A stretch of DNA of 64,000 bases from Chrysomallon squamiferum (lineage: Eukaryota > Mollusca > Gastropoda > Neomphalida > Peltospiridae): contig CM022678.1 in NCBI GenBank assembly GCA_012295275.1, positions 8,993,228-9,057,227 of the forward strand. The letters run 5' to 3'. The notes below the pieces were generated by a model that saw only the letters and a program-made list of their open reading frames with translations, made no database searches and was not told the DNA's origin. Made by a program: the position numbers and the translations under genes. Numbering within the stretch: position 1 is the stretch's first letter; each line of letters starts with the position of its first letter. Of the stretch, positions 20,150-33,044 are shown piece after piece.

Positions 20150-21683
20150 TTTTTTTTTTTTTTTTTACTTAATCATATAATCCAAATATTAAATAATAAT
20201 TAAATACCAAGACTTGTGGTAAAGATTTACCCAATAAAACATAAAATGGAAGGAAATATGTAAACCTACATATGCATGTATTTGTTGTTTCGAAGATAAA
20301 ATCAGAAATTAGAAATTTACTTAATTAGTAATTTGCAGGTTATTTTGTCTGTCAAATTATATATTAACTTAAAACATTTTTGTAAACAAATGTCTTGGTA
20401 TTCTTTTTTATAGTTTTACTGGATAAATCAGAAATCTTACAATTTTTAGTAGTTTTTCTAAAATTATATTTTTCAGATGAAAAAGTATTTTTGTTGAAAT
20501 AAATATTGTAAATTATTTTGTTTTCAATTATAATTTTTTAGCCAGCATTATCAAACTGGAGTAACAAATTCCTATTTATGAGGATAATTTTTATTTATAT
20601 TGTTTTGACATATTAACCCAAGTAAAGTATTTAATAATCATAATTTCTTCTGTTACAATTATATTAAGTAAATTTCTTAAATGGATAAATTCATAGGTAT
20701 ATTAATTAGAAGGTCTATAAGATTATTTGAATTTTCTGATTCTGAAATGTGTTGTAACAAAATAAAATGAAAAATCAGTCTAGTTTAAACTCTTTAGTGT
20801 AAGAAAAATAAATAAATAAATAAACTATTTTGGATTTTAAAGAAAAAACAAACATGCATTTTGGATTATGTTTCTTTCAAAACGCATGCACAAAATCTTA
20901 TCCCTGTCTATTTTTAGATGTACAAAAAATGCAGAGCCTATGAACAGGTGAATAAAATGATGTAATTTTATCTTGTATGTGTTCATAACTTGGAATCACA
21001 CCTGTAGGTACCACTAAGAAGTGCATCAAACATTCTGAAATCAAGAATGGATATCATTTATATGACTCTAGTAGATATGGAATATAGTTGATATGGGATA
21101 TAGTAGTATACTATGGGTATAGCAGATACAGTGTAGTAGATACTATAGTAAATGTGAATATAATAGGTACTGTTGAGATATTTTACTACAACAGTTCATT
21201 TTAAAAAAATGTATTCATATTTGAAAGTATTGTATTATTTGTTTATTAATTTGAATCTTTACTGTTATAATTATCACATCAAAATTATCATTATTATCAA
21301 AACATGCCAGAGATATTGTAGATAAACAAATAAATAAAAATGAATCACAAGCTCTCACAAATTATATATAAATGTTAATGTGAACACACACACACCCACA
21401 CCCAAATATCCAGTGAGTTATTGTATTTGGATATTATGTGAATATATCATCCCTCCCTATTCTAACCAGGCTAACCATTTTACTTCATCCATTTATATCT
21501 CTTATTCATCATCCATCCATCTTTCAGTCCCATACTTCCACATGTATACATGAATCCAGTGATTAATCTAAACACAAAGAATCTATTATTTTTTTATCAC
21601 AATCACGTCAAGCTGAAACTTCCAGTTTGTCACAAATGTTGTCACCTTGTGATTGAAACAGACTCTTGTCCAGTCTGCTTATA
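19651..21683 (+). other. Non-coding AT-rich sequence
   Basis: It contains an (ATT)n plus poly-T tract at about 20,100-20,166. From about 20,860 it aligns with copy B (37,565 onward). No gene seen. Confidence 0.45.
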
Positions 21684-21820
21684 TGTATATAAAAAAAAAA
21701 AAAAAAAATAAAAAATAAAGAAATAAAGAAAAATAAAGATATAAATAAAAACAAAGGAATAAATAAAAATAAATAAAGAAATAAAAATGAATAAATGTAT
21801 AAATAAATAAAACCAAAGAA

Positions 21821-21855
<35 letters not shown>

Positions 21856-21906
21856 AAGAAAAAAAAAAAAAAAAAAAAAAAATAAATAAATAAATAAATA
21901 AATAAA
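21684..21906 (+). repeat. A-rich insertion specific to copy A
   Basis: About 220 bp of poly-A and AAATA/AAAGA repeats. In copy B the flanks are joined directly (TATATGTATAAGGACAGG, about 38,373-38,390). It could be a microsatellite expansion or the tail of a retroposed element. Confidence 0.8.
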
Positions 21907-22029
21907 ATGATAAGGACAGGCCAGGAGTTGGTTTGTTTAGCTTGGAGACAGGATATTTGAGCTGAACACAAAGAGTGTTTAATAAACAAGTGTTTAGCAG
22001 GTTGATAATCAACAACTCCACCCAGTGTT

Positions 22030-22200
22030 TCATACACACATACATACATACATACACATACATACACACACAGACAGACAGACAGACAGACATACATACA
22101 TACATACATACATACATACATACACATAAATATACATAAATACACATTCATACACATACATACACATACATACACATACATACACACACAGACAGACATA
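22030..22200 (+). repeat. CATA/GACA microsatellite
   Basis: Interrupted (CATA)n with a GACA block. Copy B has a shorter version at 38,510-38,640. Tyr/Val/Cys-rich frames here are artefacts. Confidence 0.9.
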
Positions 22201-22671
22201 CATACATACATACACGTACATTCATACACATACACAACACACACATAATGGGTACGCTACAGACATAAACAGTCTAACATAAATACATGTACAAACACAC
22301 AAACACACACAGACAGACACAAACTCAGACATAAACACTCACAAAGACACTGGATGTATAAAAAGATAGATGAATGAAAGGATAAATGAATAGAGACACA
22401 TAATAAAATATTACATTAATGACTTTTATTCTCAGATGATCTACACAGACTACACACTAATCAGTGTTTCAGTGTAAACTAACACTGCATGTCTCTCTAT
22501 ACACCAACTTAAACTACTAAGTCAAAGGTTACCATTCTACCTCTAGTTATCAATATAACATTACCTCAAGCCTTTAATATTCTTAATAAATAAAAGGCTT
22601 TTAATCTGGAAACCTTTTTTTCTGTATTTTTTTATTTATACTCACTACTCCTAGTCAAAGACTGTCATTAC
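22201..22671 (+). other. Non-coding sequence
   Basis: Shared with copy B (38,590-39,055). No gene seen. Confidence 0.4.
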
Positions 22672-22719
<48 letters not shown>

Positions 22720-22815
22720 GTAACACTAATAATAGTAATAATAATAATAGTAATAGTAATAATAATAAATAATAATAGTAATAATAATTGCAATAGTAGT
22801 AATAATAATAATGAC

Positions 22816-22853
<38 letters not shown>
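22672..22853 (+). repeat. (AAT)n microsatellite
   Basis: A long AAT tract with scattered AGT and GAC interruptions, paralogous to 39,055-39,232. Confidence 0.95.
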
Positions 22854-22856
<3 letters not shown>

Positions 22857-23800
22857 TTGTCTTTTTCTATTCATTAAAATGAGTTTCAAACTACCAAGTA
22901 AAGAGGTGCACATACACACGCATATACACACACATGACCACAAACACTTAGATACTTTTAATTCATGACTTTGTTATTTAACAACAAAATGAATTAACAT
23001 TTGCTAGTATAAGGAATGAAACATTCAGAAATTGTTAATTTTTTCTTCTTTAATATGTAAACATAAATGTATTTTTTTAAATTTAATATAAATACATTAC
23101 ACAGAACTTTGTAAGAGCCCCCAAAAAAATAAAAAATAAAAGAAAAGAAAAGAAAAAATAAAGTTTTGGTTACAGGAGAGATACAATATATTTGCTATCA
23201 TTCCAGGAAGGGCCTCTATGGAACTTTAATCCATAATGTATCAAAGAATTTGTATTGTATTTTAGAATGAACAAGAAGTATTATTTGTTTCTCACTTTTA
23301 ATACAACAAAAGACAAATATTGAATAATAATATATCTTGTAATATACATATAAAGTTTGTAAAATGGAATCAATATAAACATGTAGGTATGTTCCAAGAA
23401 CACTATATTTCAACTTGTATCTGTTAACATTGATAAATAATTAAAATATAAACAAAATATTCTATAAAACCAGGACACTGTAGGGTAATGCCATTTTAGA
23501 CTGCAGACTTATAAAGATTAAAACAACTGGAATTTTCTTATTACAAATTTCAGTCAAGGTTTTAGACTTATTGCAGAGCTATAAAGATTAAAATTATATA
23601 AAATTGGAAATTTTTTTTTAATTACAAATGTTATAAATTGGAATATTTTTTTTAATTAGACATATTGCAGATTTATAAAGATTAAAATAACATAAAATTG
23701 GAATATTTTTTTAATTACAAATGTTACAGTTAAGGGTCTATCAGATTTTATAAAGATTAAACAACATAAATTCGAATCTTTTAATTGACAAATGTTATTA
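22854..23800 (+). other. Contig end of copy A, with degenerate repeats of about 70 bp
   Basis: From about 23,480 a motif resembling TTATAAAGATTAAAATAACA plus TAAAATTGGAATATTTTTTT recurs about four times. Homology to copy B ends near 23,743 (B 40,143). No gene seen. Confidence 0.5.
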
Positions 23801-24000
23801 NNNNNNNNNNNNNNNNNNNNNNNNNNNNNNNNNNNNNNNNNNNNNNNNNNNNNNNNNNNNNNNNNNNNNNNNNNNNNNNNNNNNNNNNNNNNNNNNNNNN
23901 NNNNNNNNNNNNNNNNNNNNNNNNNNNNNNNNNNNNNNNNNNNNNNNNNNNNNNNNNNNNNNNNNNNNNNNNNNNNNNNNNNNNNNNNNNNNNNNNNNNN
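23801..24000. other. Assembly gap (200 Ns)
   Basis: Exactly 200 undetermined bases, a conventional placeholder length. Frames that cross it are meaningless. Confidence 0.98.
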
Positions 24001-24128
24001 GAAATTAAGGAGATGTATTATTATCTACACACAGTCTGATGGTGAAAAGAAGAGGGGTAAAGGTTACACCAACTTTTATTGTAAACAAGAAGCCCAGTAC
24101 ACATGAAGAAATATGGATGGGTTTCCAG
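24001..24128 (+). pseudogene. Exon B3 (copy B), truncated by the gap and frameshifted
   Basis: It begins inside the exon with GAAATTAAGGAG, corresponding to 3,137 in copy A. It has the same one-base loss as A (TACACACAG) and a further difference near 24,095. The donor is CAG|GTAAGT. Confidence 0.65.
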
Positions 24129-24573
24129 GTAAGTTCCCTTTTTAAATAAATGTATTAGGGTGAAGGTATAAATGAATACCAGATAATTAAATGTGAGAGG
24201 TAGTTTAAAAAGAAGCTCATTGTATATTGAAAAAAAATTTAACGGTTTTTCACTTTAATAATAAATTAAAAAAGTATCCAGTAACAGAGGCACAGATGGA
24301 TAGAAAGATAGATGATATATTGATACACTGATTATACAGACTGCATGAAAAACAGAGTCAGAAGGTTGATCAGTAGTCATAGTTAGGCAGGTGATAAGAA
24401 AATGGAATAATAAAATACACACACACAGACAGACAGACACTGCAAACCTTTATTACAGCAGTTCAAACTTGAAAAACATCTTGAGTTGCACAAAAAAATT
24501 GTTGTTGAAACATTTTGTTTGACACTTTTTTTCACTTCACAGTTTCATTTCACAAACTCTTGTCCTCCTGCAG
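24129..24573 (+). other. Intron of copy B
   Basis: It aligns with 3,274-3,723, with a shorter GACA run near 24,425. No gene seen. Confidence 0.45.
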
Positions 24574-25189
24574 TGGACTCCTTTGTCAGCCCTGCTCTAA
24601 GATACATCATGAGACAACAGCTCTCTCGGGAGACAGACATCAAACTGGCTCCTTTCACTGGGTGACAGCTGGTCAGGTTTCGAGTTGGGTGACAGCTGGT
24701 CAGGTTTCGAGTTGGGCGACAGCTGGTCAGGTTTCGAGTTGGGTGACAGCTGGTCAGGTTCCGAATTGGGCGACAGCTGGTCTGGTTTCGAGTTGGGTGA
24801 CAGCTGGTCAGGTTCCGAGTTGGGCGACAGCTGGTCAGGTTTCGAGTTGGGCGACAGCTGGTCAGGTTTCGAGTTGGGCGACAGCTGGTCAGGTTCCGAA
24901 TTGGGTGACAGCTGGTCTGGTTTCGAGTTGGGTTACAGCTGGTCAGGTTCCGAGTTGGGCGACAGCTGGTCAGGTTTCGAGTTGGGCGACAGCTGGTCAG
25001 GTTTCGAGTTGGGCGACAGCTGGTCAGGTTTCGAGCTGGGTGACAGCTGTTCAGGTTTCGAGTTGGGTGACAGCTGGTCAGGTTTCGAGCTGGGTGACAG
25101 CTGTTCAGGTTTCGAGTTGGGCGACAGCTGGTCAGGTTTCGAGCTGGGTGACAGCTGTTCAGGTTTCGAGTTGGGTGACAGCTGGTCAG
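24574..25189 (+). pseudogene. Exon B3b ending in a 27-bp tandem repeat
   Basis: The acceptor is CCTCCTGCAG. The unique part is open for about 30 codons (SFVSPALRYIMRQQLSRE, DIKLAPFTG), then TGA occurs at the first repeat unit. The exon ends at GGTCAG|GTAAGA after 19 full repeat units and a partial one. Other frames of the repeat stay open for the whole array, because 27 is a multiple of three. Confidence 0.5.
24660..25189 (+). repeat. 27-bp minisatellite, 19 copies plus a partial
   Basis: Same unit as 3,809-4,068, with variants TTTCGAGTT, TTCCGAGTT and CTGTTCAGG. The length difference from copy A is exactly 10 units (270 bp). Confidence 0.93.
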
Positions 25190-25263
25190 GTAAGACAGTT
25201 GCCTGCACTGTAGCTCGAATTCTTCCTGAATTAAAAAACTTGACGCCTACACCGAGTTCCTTG

Positions 25264-25535
25264 TGTCTTTGATGTAACAATAACAGTACCTCTAATCCCT
25301 ACCACATAACTTGTCTTTGATGTAACAATAACAGTACCTCTAATCCCTACCACATAACTGGTCTTTGATGTAACATATAACTTGTCTTCGATGTAACAAT
25401 AACAGTACCTCTAATCCCTACTATATAACTTGTCTTTGATGTAACAATAACAGTACCTCTAATCCCTACCATATAACTGGTCTTTGATGTAACAATAACA
25501 GTACCTCTAATCCCTACTATATAACTGGTCTTTGC
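25264..25535 (+). repeat. 48-bp tandem repeat, about 5 copies
   Basis: Same unit as 4,156-4,590, with fewer units. Confidence 0.88.
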
Positions 25536-25925
25536 TCTGAAGAAGACTGTAAATAAGACTGGGAGATATAGGAATATTGAGAGAGCAGAAAGAATATGTC
25601 TATTATGTATAACAGTGGTGAAACTGAAGATGTAATTGAAAATAACATAATTTGGGAAAATATTTATTTAAAGCATTTCAGTGTAGGAACATTTTGATTT
25701 GTTAGACATAATTTATCTGCTATTAATATTCTCCAAAGTATTATCATACTGTCACTATTGGTAATTCTTGTTCTCTCCTTATTATTACTGACATTGTATA
25801 TCAATAAGCTGTAAAGCTTAGAATAATAAAGAATTGAATTGAGCCACTAATGATGTTGCAAAGCCTTAAACCTGCTTGACTGATTGTCTGAATTACTGTC
25901 AATCAAACAACACCATGGAAAATCC
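25536..25925 (+). other. Non-coding sequence of copy B
   Basis: It aligns with 4,680-5,085. No gene seen. Confidence 0.4.
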
Positions 25926-26125
25926 AGTCATTTGCCTAATTCCTGGATTATTTTGTAATTTGCCCAATTCCTGGATTATTTTGTCATTTGCCCAATTCCT
26001 GGAACTTTTAGTCATTTGCCCAGTTCCTGGAACTTTTAGTCATTTGCCCAATTCCTGGAACTTTTAGTCATTTGCCCAATTCCTGGAACTTTTAGTCATT
26101 TGCCCAATTCCTGGAAATTTTAATC
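25926..26125 (+). repeat. 28-bp tandem repeat, about 7 copies
   Basis: Same unit as 5,086-5,235. Confidence 0.85.
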
Positions 26126-27608
26126 ATTAGGCCTAATTTCTGATGGTTTTGGGTGTCAGGTAAATGACTAGTTCGACATACTGACTGTAACATATATGCA
26201 TGTGTAAGAATGTTTTATTCTATATTTTTAGTTCTAGACATATATTTAAGTGTGTTTATAGATGGAAAGACATACAGAAAAATAGATATGTAAGGTAGTT
26301 ATGTAGACATTGATGTGTAGGTAACTAGTGAGATGCATTGATCATATATGGATGGTTACTAATGGATCAGAATATTGAATAGAGGAATAAGATAGATACA
26401 TAGATAGTAAATGTGTGTATGTGTGTATAAATTATTCTAAAATCTGATCAAGTAATAACCTAAAAAAAAACAAAACAATAAAAATATAAATAAAACTATT
26501 TTAATATTTAATATAATTATAAAATCTGATATAGTAATAACTACAAAAACAACAGTAATAAAAATTAAAACTATTTTAATAATATTTAAGATAATTCTAA
26601 ATAAATGTATACAACAACAATAAAAAGATAAATGAAGCTATTCTAATTATTATTTAATTCGATCCTCAAACCATTGTGTGATAGCAACAATGATGAAAGG
26701 AGAAATAAAACTCTCTTAATGTAATAATAATAAATTAGTATTTCAATGTTGATACATTTCTTTCTAATAAAAAAAACAAACAATAAAAAACATAAATAAT
26801 ATTTGAAACAATTCTACAAATATATAAAATAACAACAACAATAAAAAGAGAAATAGATTTTTATATCTATTTTTATAATATTTAATACAGTGTTGAGATA
26901 TTTCTTTTCTAATAAAAGCAAAACAAAACATCTTAATATAAAGAATGTACAAAGTCAGTTATTAGGTCATACTTTAAAACATTTATTAACTGAATATTTT
27001 TACTTTATTACACTGATTACTTGGGTACATATTTCAAATCTTTAAAAAAAAAAAAAAAATAAAAAGTAAAATAAAAATGGGTAAGTCTGACACACATTTC
27101 CTTGTGCAGCCTCCAGTCTACCCACATTCCCAGAAAACAGAGTTTTATTTAAAATACGTAAAAAATAGCCATGGCAACCGGTAAATGAAATATATGTGTT
27201 GCCATGGTGACTAAAAACAGTATGTGTTGTAAAGATCTGTATTATTTGGTTTACAGCCAGGGCTGGACTGAGACAGCACAGATGCTATCAGTTAAATACA
27301 AACTATCATCAACTAATGAGTTTGTTTGTAATGTATTGAATCTCATATTTGTTTTAAAATATATAAACTGTTAACAAAATATTAGCTGTACAGAAATGTG
27401 TTCACTTTCTTAAAAAATACATTTTGATTTCATAAGACTTATTTCAAACTGATAAATTATGCAAATACATTTTACATGAAAGTAGCGACATCCTTTGATC
27501 AGACATTTTATTTTTACATTTCTTTGAGAAATATGATAAAGTCAAAATGCAACATGCTTCATTCTGTTTTCTTCACATCTGCTGTTGTCGCTGTAGTTGT
27601 TTCATCAC
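26126..27608 (+). other. AT-rich non-coding sequence of copy B
   Basis: It aligns with 5,236-6,414 but has an additional AT-rich stretch near 26,580-26,880. No gene seen. Confidence 0.45.
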
Positions 27609-27790
27609 CACTTTGTGCTGCTGTTCTCTTTAAGCTGGTTTCTGACTGAACTGTGTTTTCACTGACTGTGTTACTGCTGTTCTCTTTAAGCTGGTTTCTG
27701 ATTGAACTCTGTTTTCACTGACTGTGTTACTGGTGTTTTCACTGACTGTGTTACTGGTGTTTTCACTGACTGTGTTACTGGTGTTTTCTA
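27609..27790 (+). repeat. Short 56-bp array: 2 full units and 3 truncated
   Basis: Two full units are followed by three 24-bp GTTACTGGTGTTTTCACTGA-type units. On the minus strand one frame reads EVEHVPVIEVENTSNTVSEN and repeats; no splice signals or start context support it as a gene. Confidence 0.85.
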
Positions 27791-28019
27791 CTTCTATCAC
27801 TGGCACATGCTCTACCTCCATCATCTTTTTACCTACAAACAAGTGATATTTTTATATACCTCTTATCTCTGTATAGCACTGTGTGTCATTTTGTTTCTAC
27901 ATAATTATCTTTGTATGATGTGTAAGAGTGAGTTTTATGCTGCATGTTATATGTATGTATGTGTGTTTGTGTTTCTAGGTATGTGTGTATATATATATAT
28001 GTATGTGAGTGTATGGGTA

Positions 28020-28261
28020 TTGTATTAAGTTTGTATGTCTACATGTGTGTGTGAATGTGTCTGTATTTGTATGGTGTGTGTTTGTCTATGTGTGAGTCAG
28101 TTTCTGTGTTTGTGTGTTTCTGTGTGAGTGTGTTTGTATCTGTGTTTGTATGGATGTTTTTATTCGAATGCATATCTGTGCATGTGTGTGCGTGTGTGTG
28201 TAAGTATGTGTATGTATGTGTGTGTGTGTGTGTGTGTAAGTATGTGCATGTGTGTGTGTGT

Positions 28262-28340
<79 letters not shown>
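28020..28340 (+). repeat. TG microsatellite
   Basis: Interrupted TG/TATG ending in a nearly pure (TG)n of about 75 bp, abutting the LINE directly. Confidence 0.95.
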
Positions 28341-28341
<1 letters not shown>

Positions 28342-28345
<4 letters not shown>

Positions 28346-30665
28346 AAAAGGAAGAGATGTTGCTGATAATATTGTGTAGTGAGGGATGTTACAGATATTG
28401 CTGAGTTAAATAATACTGAAGGGTTTGTTGTTAAAATGGATCAAGAAAAACCTTTTGATAGAGTTTCACATAGTTTTATTTTAAAAGTTCTGAAAAAATT
28501 CAATTTCTGTGATAAATTTATAACATGGATTAAAATACTCTATAATGATATAAAAAGTTGTGTCAAGATTAATGGACATTTAACACTTTTCTCTAATATT
28601 ACAAGAGTTGTTAGACAAGGATGTCCAATACCAATGATGCTTTATCTTATTGTAGTTGAACCCTTAAATAATTTAATTATAAGTAGACACAGCATGAATG
28701 GAATTAGAATAACAAATGAATTTAATTGTTTATTATTTCAGCATGCAGATGATTCTACTGTAACAGTCTGTGATGCTCAGTCAGTAGAACCTGTTTTTAA
28801 TACAGAAAATGTGTAAAAGTCAATATAGGTAAGTCAGAAGTACTTTGTCTTGGTAAGACTATAAAAAATACTTATCATTTAACATTCTGATATCAGTGAA
28901 TAAAGCCTGTGTTAAAATTCTAGGTATATATTTAGAACCAAACAAGTCATTATGTGAAAGGTTAAACTGGAAAAATAAATTTAATAAAATTTGTAATTTA
29001 ATTAATTTATGGGGTCAAATGAAACTTACTTTACAAGGAGAAGCAGAAGTATGGAATACTTTATTAACATCTAGACTGTGATCTATGATTAGCACAATAA
29101 ATGTAACAAACTGGGAAGAAAATGAAATTCACAAGTTATTTTGTAAATGTTTTTGTAATGGAAAAACACTTTTAATAAAGTATTCAAAAATAATTGAAAA
29201 TAAAAAGTCAGGCGAGCTAAATGTTCAAGATGTTTCATTAAAGAAAATGGCTTTTTTTATGAAAATCTTAAAGAAATATTTTGATAATAATTTTTAAATT
29301 GTTTGGAAATATACAATCTGAATAGTTGTTGGAAAATATATTAATACGAATTTAATCTGATATTTTTAAGATAGTTTACAGGAAAGACGCTTTAAAAGTT
29401 CTCAACCTTTTTGATGCTGAAATGTTATCATCTTGAGACTGTGTTAATAACACAGAACATATTTTCCCTTTTGATACAGATGAAATATTGTCTCAACCAC
29501 TTTTACAGAACCCATTCATTAAATATATAAATAAATTATTGCTGTTTAGTTCTTGTATTCAAAGTGGCTGATATTGCATATGAAGTAACATCAGGTTTCC
29601 TTCCTTTTACATCTGTTGTTGAAGTTTTTCATGAAAAGTATCCGGAATTACCCAAAACACAAATGTATATTGCTTACAGTGTTATTCTGAAATCACTTCC
29701 AGATGAATGGAAAAGTTGTATTGACAGAAATGCTAAAAGACTAACACCTAATAAAGATTTATTTCTCTTTCATAATAATGATGTGATAAATGTCAGTACA
29801 TTTACAGTTAAAATATTTTATTCTATTTTACTTTCAAAAAATGTTAAAGCACCTACATGTGAAGAAAAATGGACTGAGCTTGGTTTTAATAAATTCTGGA
29901 GACCAGTTTGGAAATGGATACACTACAGTGTTAAATTTACTGAATTTACTGACTTAGATTTGAGAACAGCTCAACATGTAATATATACATATAGTAAATT
30001 ATGTAGAGATGGAAAAATCTCATCTAGTGTATGTCCAGTGTCTCTGAAGGATAATGAAGATGTGTGCCATTTATTTTTGTATTGTGAAGGAACTAATATC
30101 TATCTTTCATGAAATATTTATTCAAATATTTAAGAAAACAGGGTTTTCATTAGATCAATTAAAATACTATTAATATTTGGATGTTATCTAAAAATTAAAA
30201 ATTGTTCAATAGAATTTTAAAGTATTATTCTATCAGTTTATAGAATATCAGTGTTCAAGAGGTGTGGGATAGATGAATTGAAAGGAACAAACATTAATAT
30301 AAGATGTGTTTTATTAGACAATATGTGTATCTGCTTTGTAATCATTCTTAATCAGTACCCGTATTCAAAAGAAAGTTTAAGTTTTCATTAACAAATATAT
30401 TAAGAATAATGTTAATCTAGAATTAAAAGATGACATACGTATTTTCAAATATCCTTTAGCAAACTGTAAGTAATCAATATTACTATGTCATAAAAATGGA
30501 TAAAAGTTTTTTTATTATAAAATACAATTAATATATGTGAAAGTGTTTGTGTAGACAAGTGAGTGTATCTGAGTGTATATGTGTGAATGCCTATTTTTTA
30601 CTGTTATTTTGTATTGATTTAATGTTACAATTATTTATTTACAACTGTTGATTATATCAATAAAG
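28342..30665 (+). mobile_element. Decayed LINE fragment (L1/Tx1-like), copy B, more complete
   Basis: The reverse-transcriptase segment reads VKMDQEKPFDRVSHSFILKV, WIKILYNDIKSCVKINGHL and VRQGCPIPMMLYLIV, with QHADDST at about 28,739-28,755. The downstream region, missing in copy A, includes NKICNLINLWGQMKL and a segment at 29,564-30,112 ending in CHLFLYCEG, the usual C-terminal cysteine region. Frameshifts separate at least four open pieces, the catalytic box is altered, and the 5' end including the endonuclease is absent. The 3' end lies near 30,640-30,665. Confidence 0.82.
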
Positions 30666-31141
30666 AGTGCTTGGCCAAGGTTTACTGGGTTCCAGGATCA
30701 GTCCTGCATGGAGGACTAATAATGTTATTTCCCAATCTAGCTGCTGATCCATGATTGATATATCTAAGATCATAGTATATTTTTTTTTGGGTTTTTCCCC
30801 TGTGGAAAGATGTATATTAAAAATAGATTTTTAGTTGCTTGTTTAAAAAAAGGTATCAATTCATATTTCAGAAACAGGTTTTCTTTTTCATTAGCTGTAT
30901 TTTTATTTACCTTTTAAGATAAAAGTGTATCTTCTTAAATAAAATATTTCTTCTTTATTTCAGATTTGTTCTATTTCAGCAGAATTTTTGTTTATCAATA
31001 ATCAGGTTATAATGAAATATGTTTGAAAGATACTGATTTTTCAACAAACATTCATTTGTATCAGTAAATGGCATTGATATACATAATGTTACTAATAAAA
31101 GCAATAAAAATATGAAATTATCTTTGTTTTTACTTTTTCAG
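30666..31141 (+). other. Intron between the LINE and exon B4
   Basis: AT-rich. From about 31,026 it is shared with copies A and C. No gene seen. Confidence 0.45.
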
Positions 31142-31236
31142 ACATATATCACAAATCAGACAAGTGTTGTTATCTAAACATCAGAATGGGACACACACAG
31201 ACAGCAGAACAGAAAGAGAAGTTTATAAAAAAACTG
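31142..31236 (+). pseudogene. Exon B4 (copy B), with a 2-bp deletion
   Basis: It is 95 bp and nearly identical to A4 (one difference seen in about 200 bp including flanks). It carries the same 2-bp loss relative to C4. Confidence 0.65.
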
Positions 31237-31341
31237 GTATGAAAAGCTCACACATTAACTAATCTGATTCATTTACATTCTTCTTAGTTTTCCTATTGGT
31301 AATATATTCTCAATAATAAAAGTAAGAAAAGCAGATTAGAG

Positions 31342-32005
31342 CAAGGAGAGTCTATAATAATAAGTAAAGTAATTGTAGTATACAAATAGCTTGATAACTT
31401 AGCAAGGAGAGTCCATAATAATAAGTAAAGTAATTGTAGTATACAAATAGCTTGATAACTTAGCAAGGACAGTCCATAATAATAAGTAAAGTAATTGTAG
31501 TATACAAATAGCTTGGTAACTTAGCAAAGAGAGTCCATAATGATAAGTAAAGTAATTGTAGTATACAAATAGCTTGATAACTTAGCAAGGAGAGTCCATA
31601 ATAATAAGTAAAGTAATTGTAGTATACAAATAGCTTGATAACTTAGCAAGGAGAATCTATAATAATAAGTAAAGTAATTGTAGTATACAAATAGCTTGAT
31701 AACTTAGCAAGTAGAGTCTATAATAATAAGTAAAGTAACTGTAGTATACAAATAGCTTGATAACTTAGCCACAAGAGTCCATAATAATAAGTAAAGTAAT
31801 TGTAGTATACAAATAGCTTGGTAACTTAGCAAGGAGAGTCCATAATAATAAGTAAAGTAATTGTAGTATAGAAATAGCTTGATAACTTAGCAAGTAGAGT
31901 CTATAATAATAAGTAAAGTAACTGTAGTATACAAATAGCTTGATAACTTAGCCAAGGAGAGTCCATAATAATAAGTAAAGTAATTGTAGTATACAAATAG
32001 GCTGA
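31342..32005 (+). repeat. 61-bp tandem repeat, 11 copies
   Basis: Same unit as 12,230-12,790. Some units vary (GCTTGGTAAC, GCCACAAGAG). Confidence 0.93.
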
Positions 32006-33044
32006 TAAATTAGTATTCTTCCATATTTCCATACTTCCATAAGCATTGTTTAATTTCTTTTTAGCTTATATTTGTAGTAATAAAAACCATTTCTTGTTTT
32101 GTTTTGAACTTGCCAGAATGCAATCTGCTTTATTTTATTTTGATTTGAAAGTTCAAAAATTAATTTAGCCTTAGTGTTTACTATAATTTGATTCTAAGAA
32201 TTTAGCATATTTATAATTTAGTAATTTCAAAAAAAAAAAAATATGTTTATCTTCAGAAAGAGAAATATTTCATATATCTGCAAATAAATAAATAAGTAAA
32301 GAAACTAACTACAAATAAATAAATATATAAATAAATAAAAGGCTACTGTTTTACAGACACTGCTGGGTACACATGAAGAGCTAATTCTGCGAGGTTGCCA
32401 CAGGACAGAAATGTCATCAAAGAATCTGTACTAACCTGGCAGAAACAGAAGCATCTGCAGAGGTTGTTGTTGTTGTTACAGTAACAGCAGTAATAGTAGT
32501 ACAACCCATTGTTGTAGTAGTGTAGTTGTTATAGCATTAGTAATTAATAATAATAGTTCTTGTTTGTAGTAATAGGTGATATTTTAGCCAATGATGCTTT
32601 GTGATCATAATGTATCTTGTGTGACTAATAGTCAGAAAAATACTAGCTGTAGTCATAGTACTAGTTGTAGTAGTAGTAGTAGAAGTACTAATAGTAATTT
32701 TGTTGTTGCAGTAGTAGAAGTAATAGAGGGAGTGTGAGTATATGACAGTTAAATGAGAAATTGTTATGATAAAAGTAAAATGAAAAGTAGCTGTGGCAAC
32801 AGGAGCAGTAGTTGTAGTAGTAGTAGTTGTTTTTTGTTGTAGTAATTTTAACAATAACAGTATAAAATAATAGATATCTTACTTGAATTGGGGGAAAAAG
32901 AAAGAAAAGAGATTAATACTTTGTTTAATTTTTTTTTTTTTTTTTTTTTTTTAATATTTTTGATTTGTTTGTTTGCTTATTTATTTAATATTTGATTAAG
33001 TATTTTATTGATTGATTTGTTTATTTATTTATTTATCTGCTCAG
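32006..33044 (+). other. Intron of copy B
   Basis: It includes AAAT and GTA/GTT runs and a poly-T near 32,930. About 32,340-32,470 (GAAGAGCTAATTCTG ... GCAGAAACAGAAGC) is also found, inverted, at 45,035-45,135. No gene supported. Confidence 0.45.

Noticed and set aside
21608-22244. Phe-rich or Cys/Val-rich minus-strand frames up to 200 codons
   Set aside because: They come from the A-rich insertion and the CATA repeat.
23785-24106. Frames crossing the N gap
   Set aside because: The bases are unknown and the gap length is a placeholder.
27630-27842. Minus-strand frame with the ENTSNTVS repeat
   Set aside because: Translation of the shortened 56-bp array. The equivalent frame does not persist through the long array in copy A.
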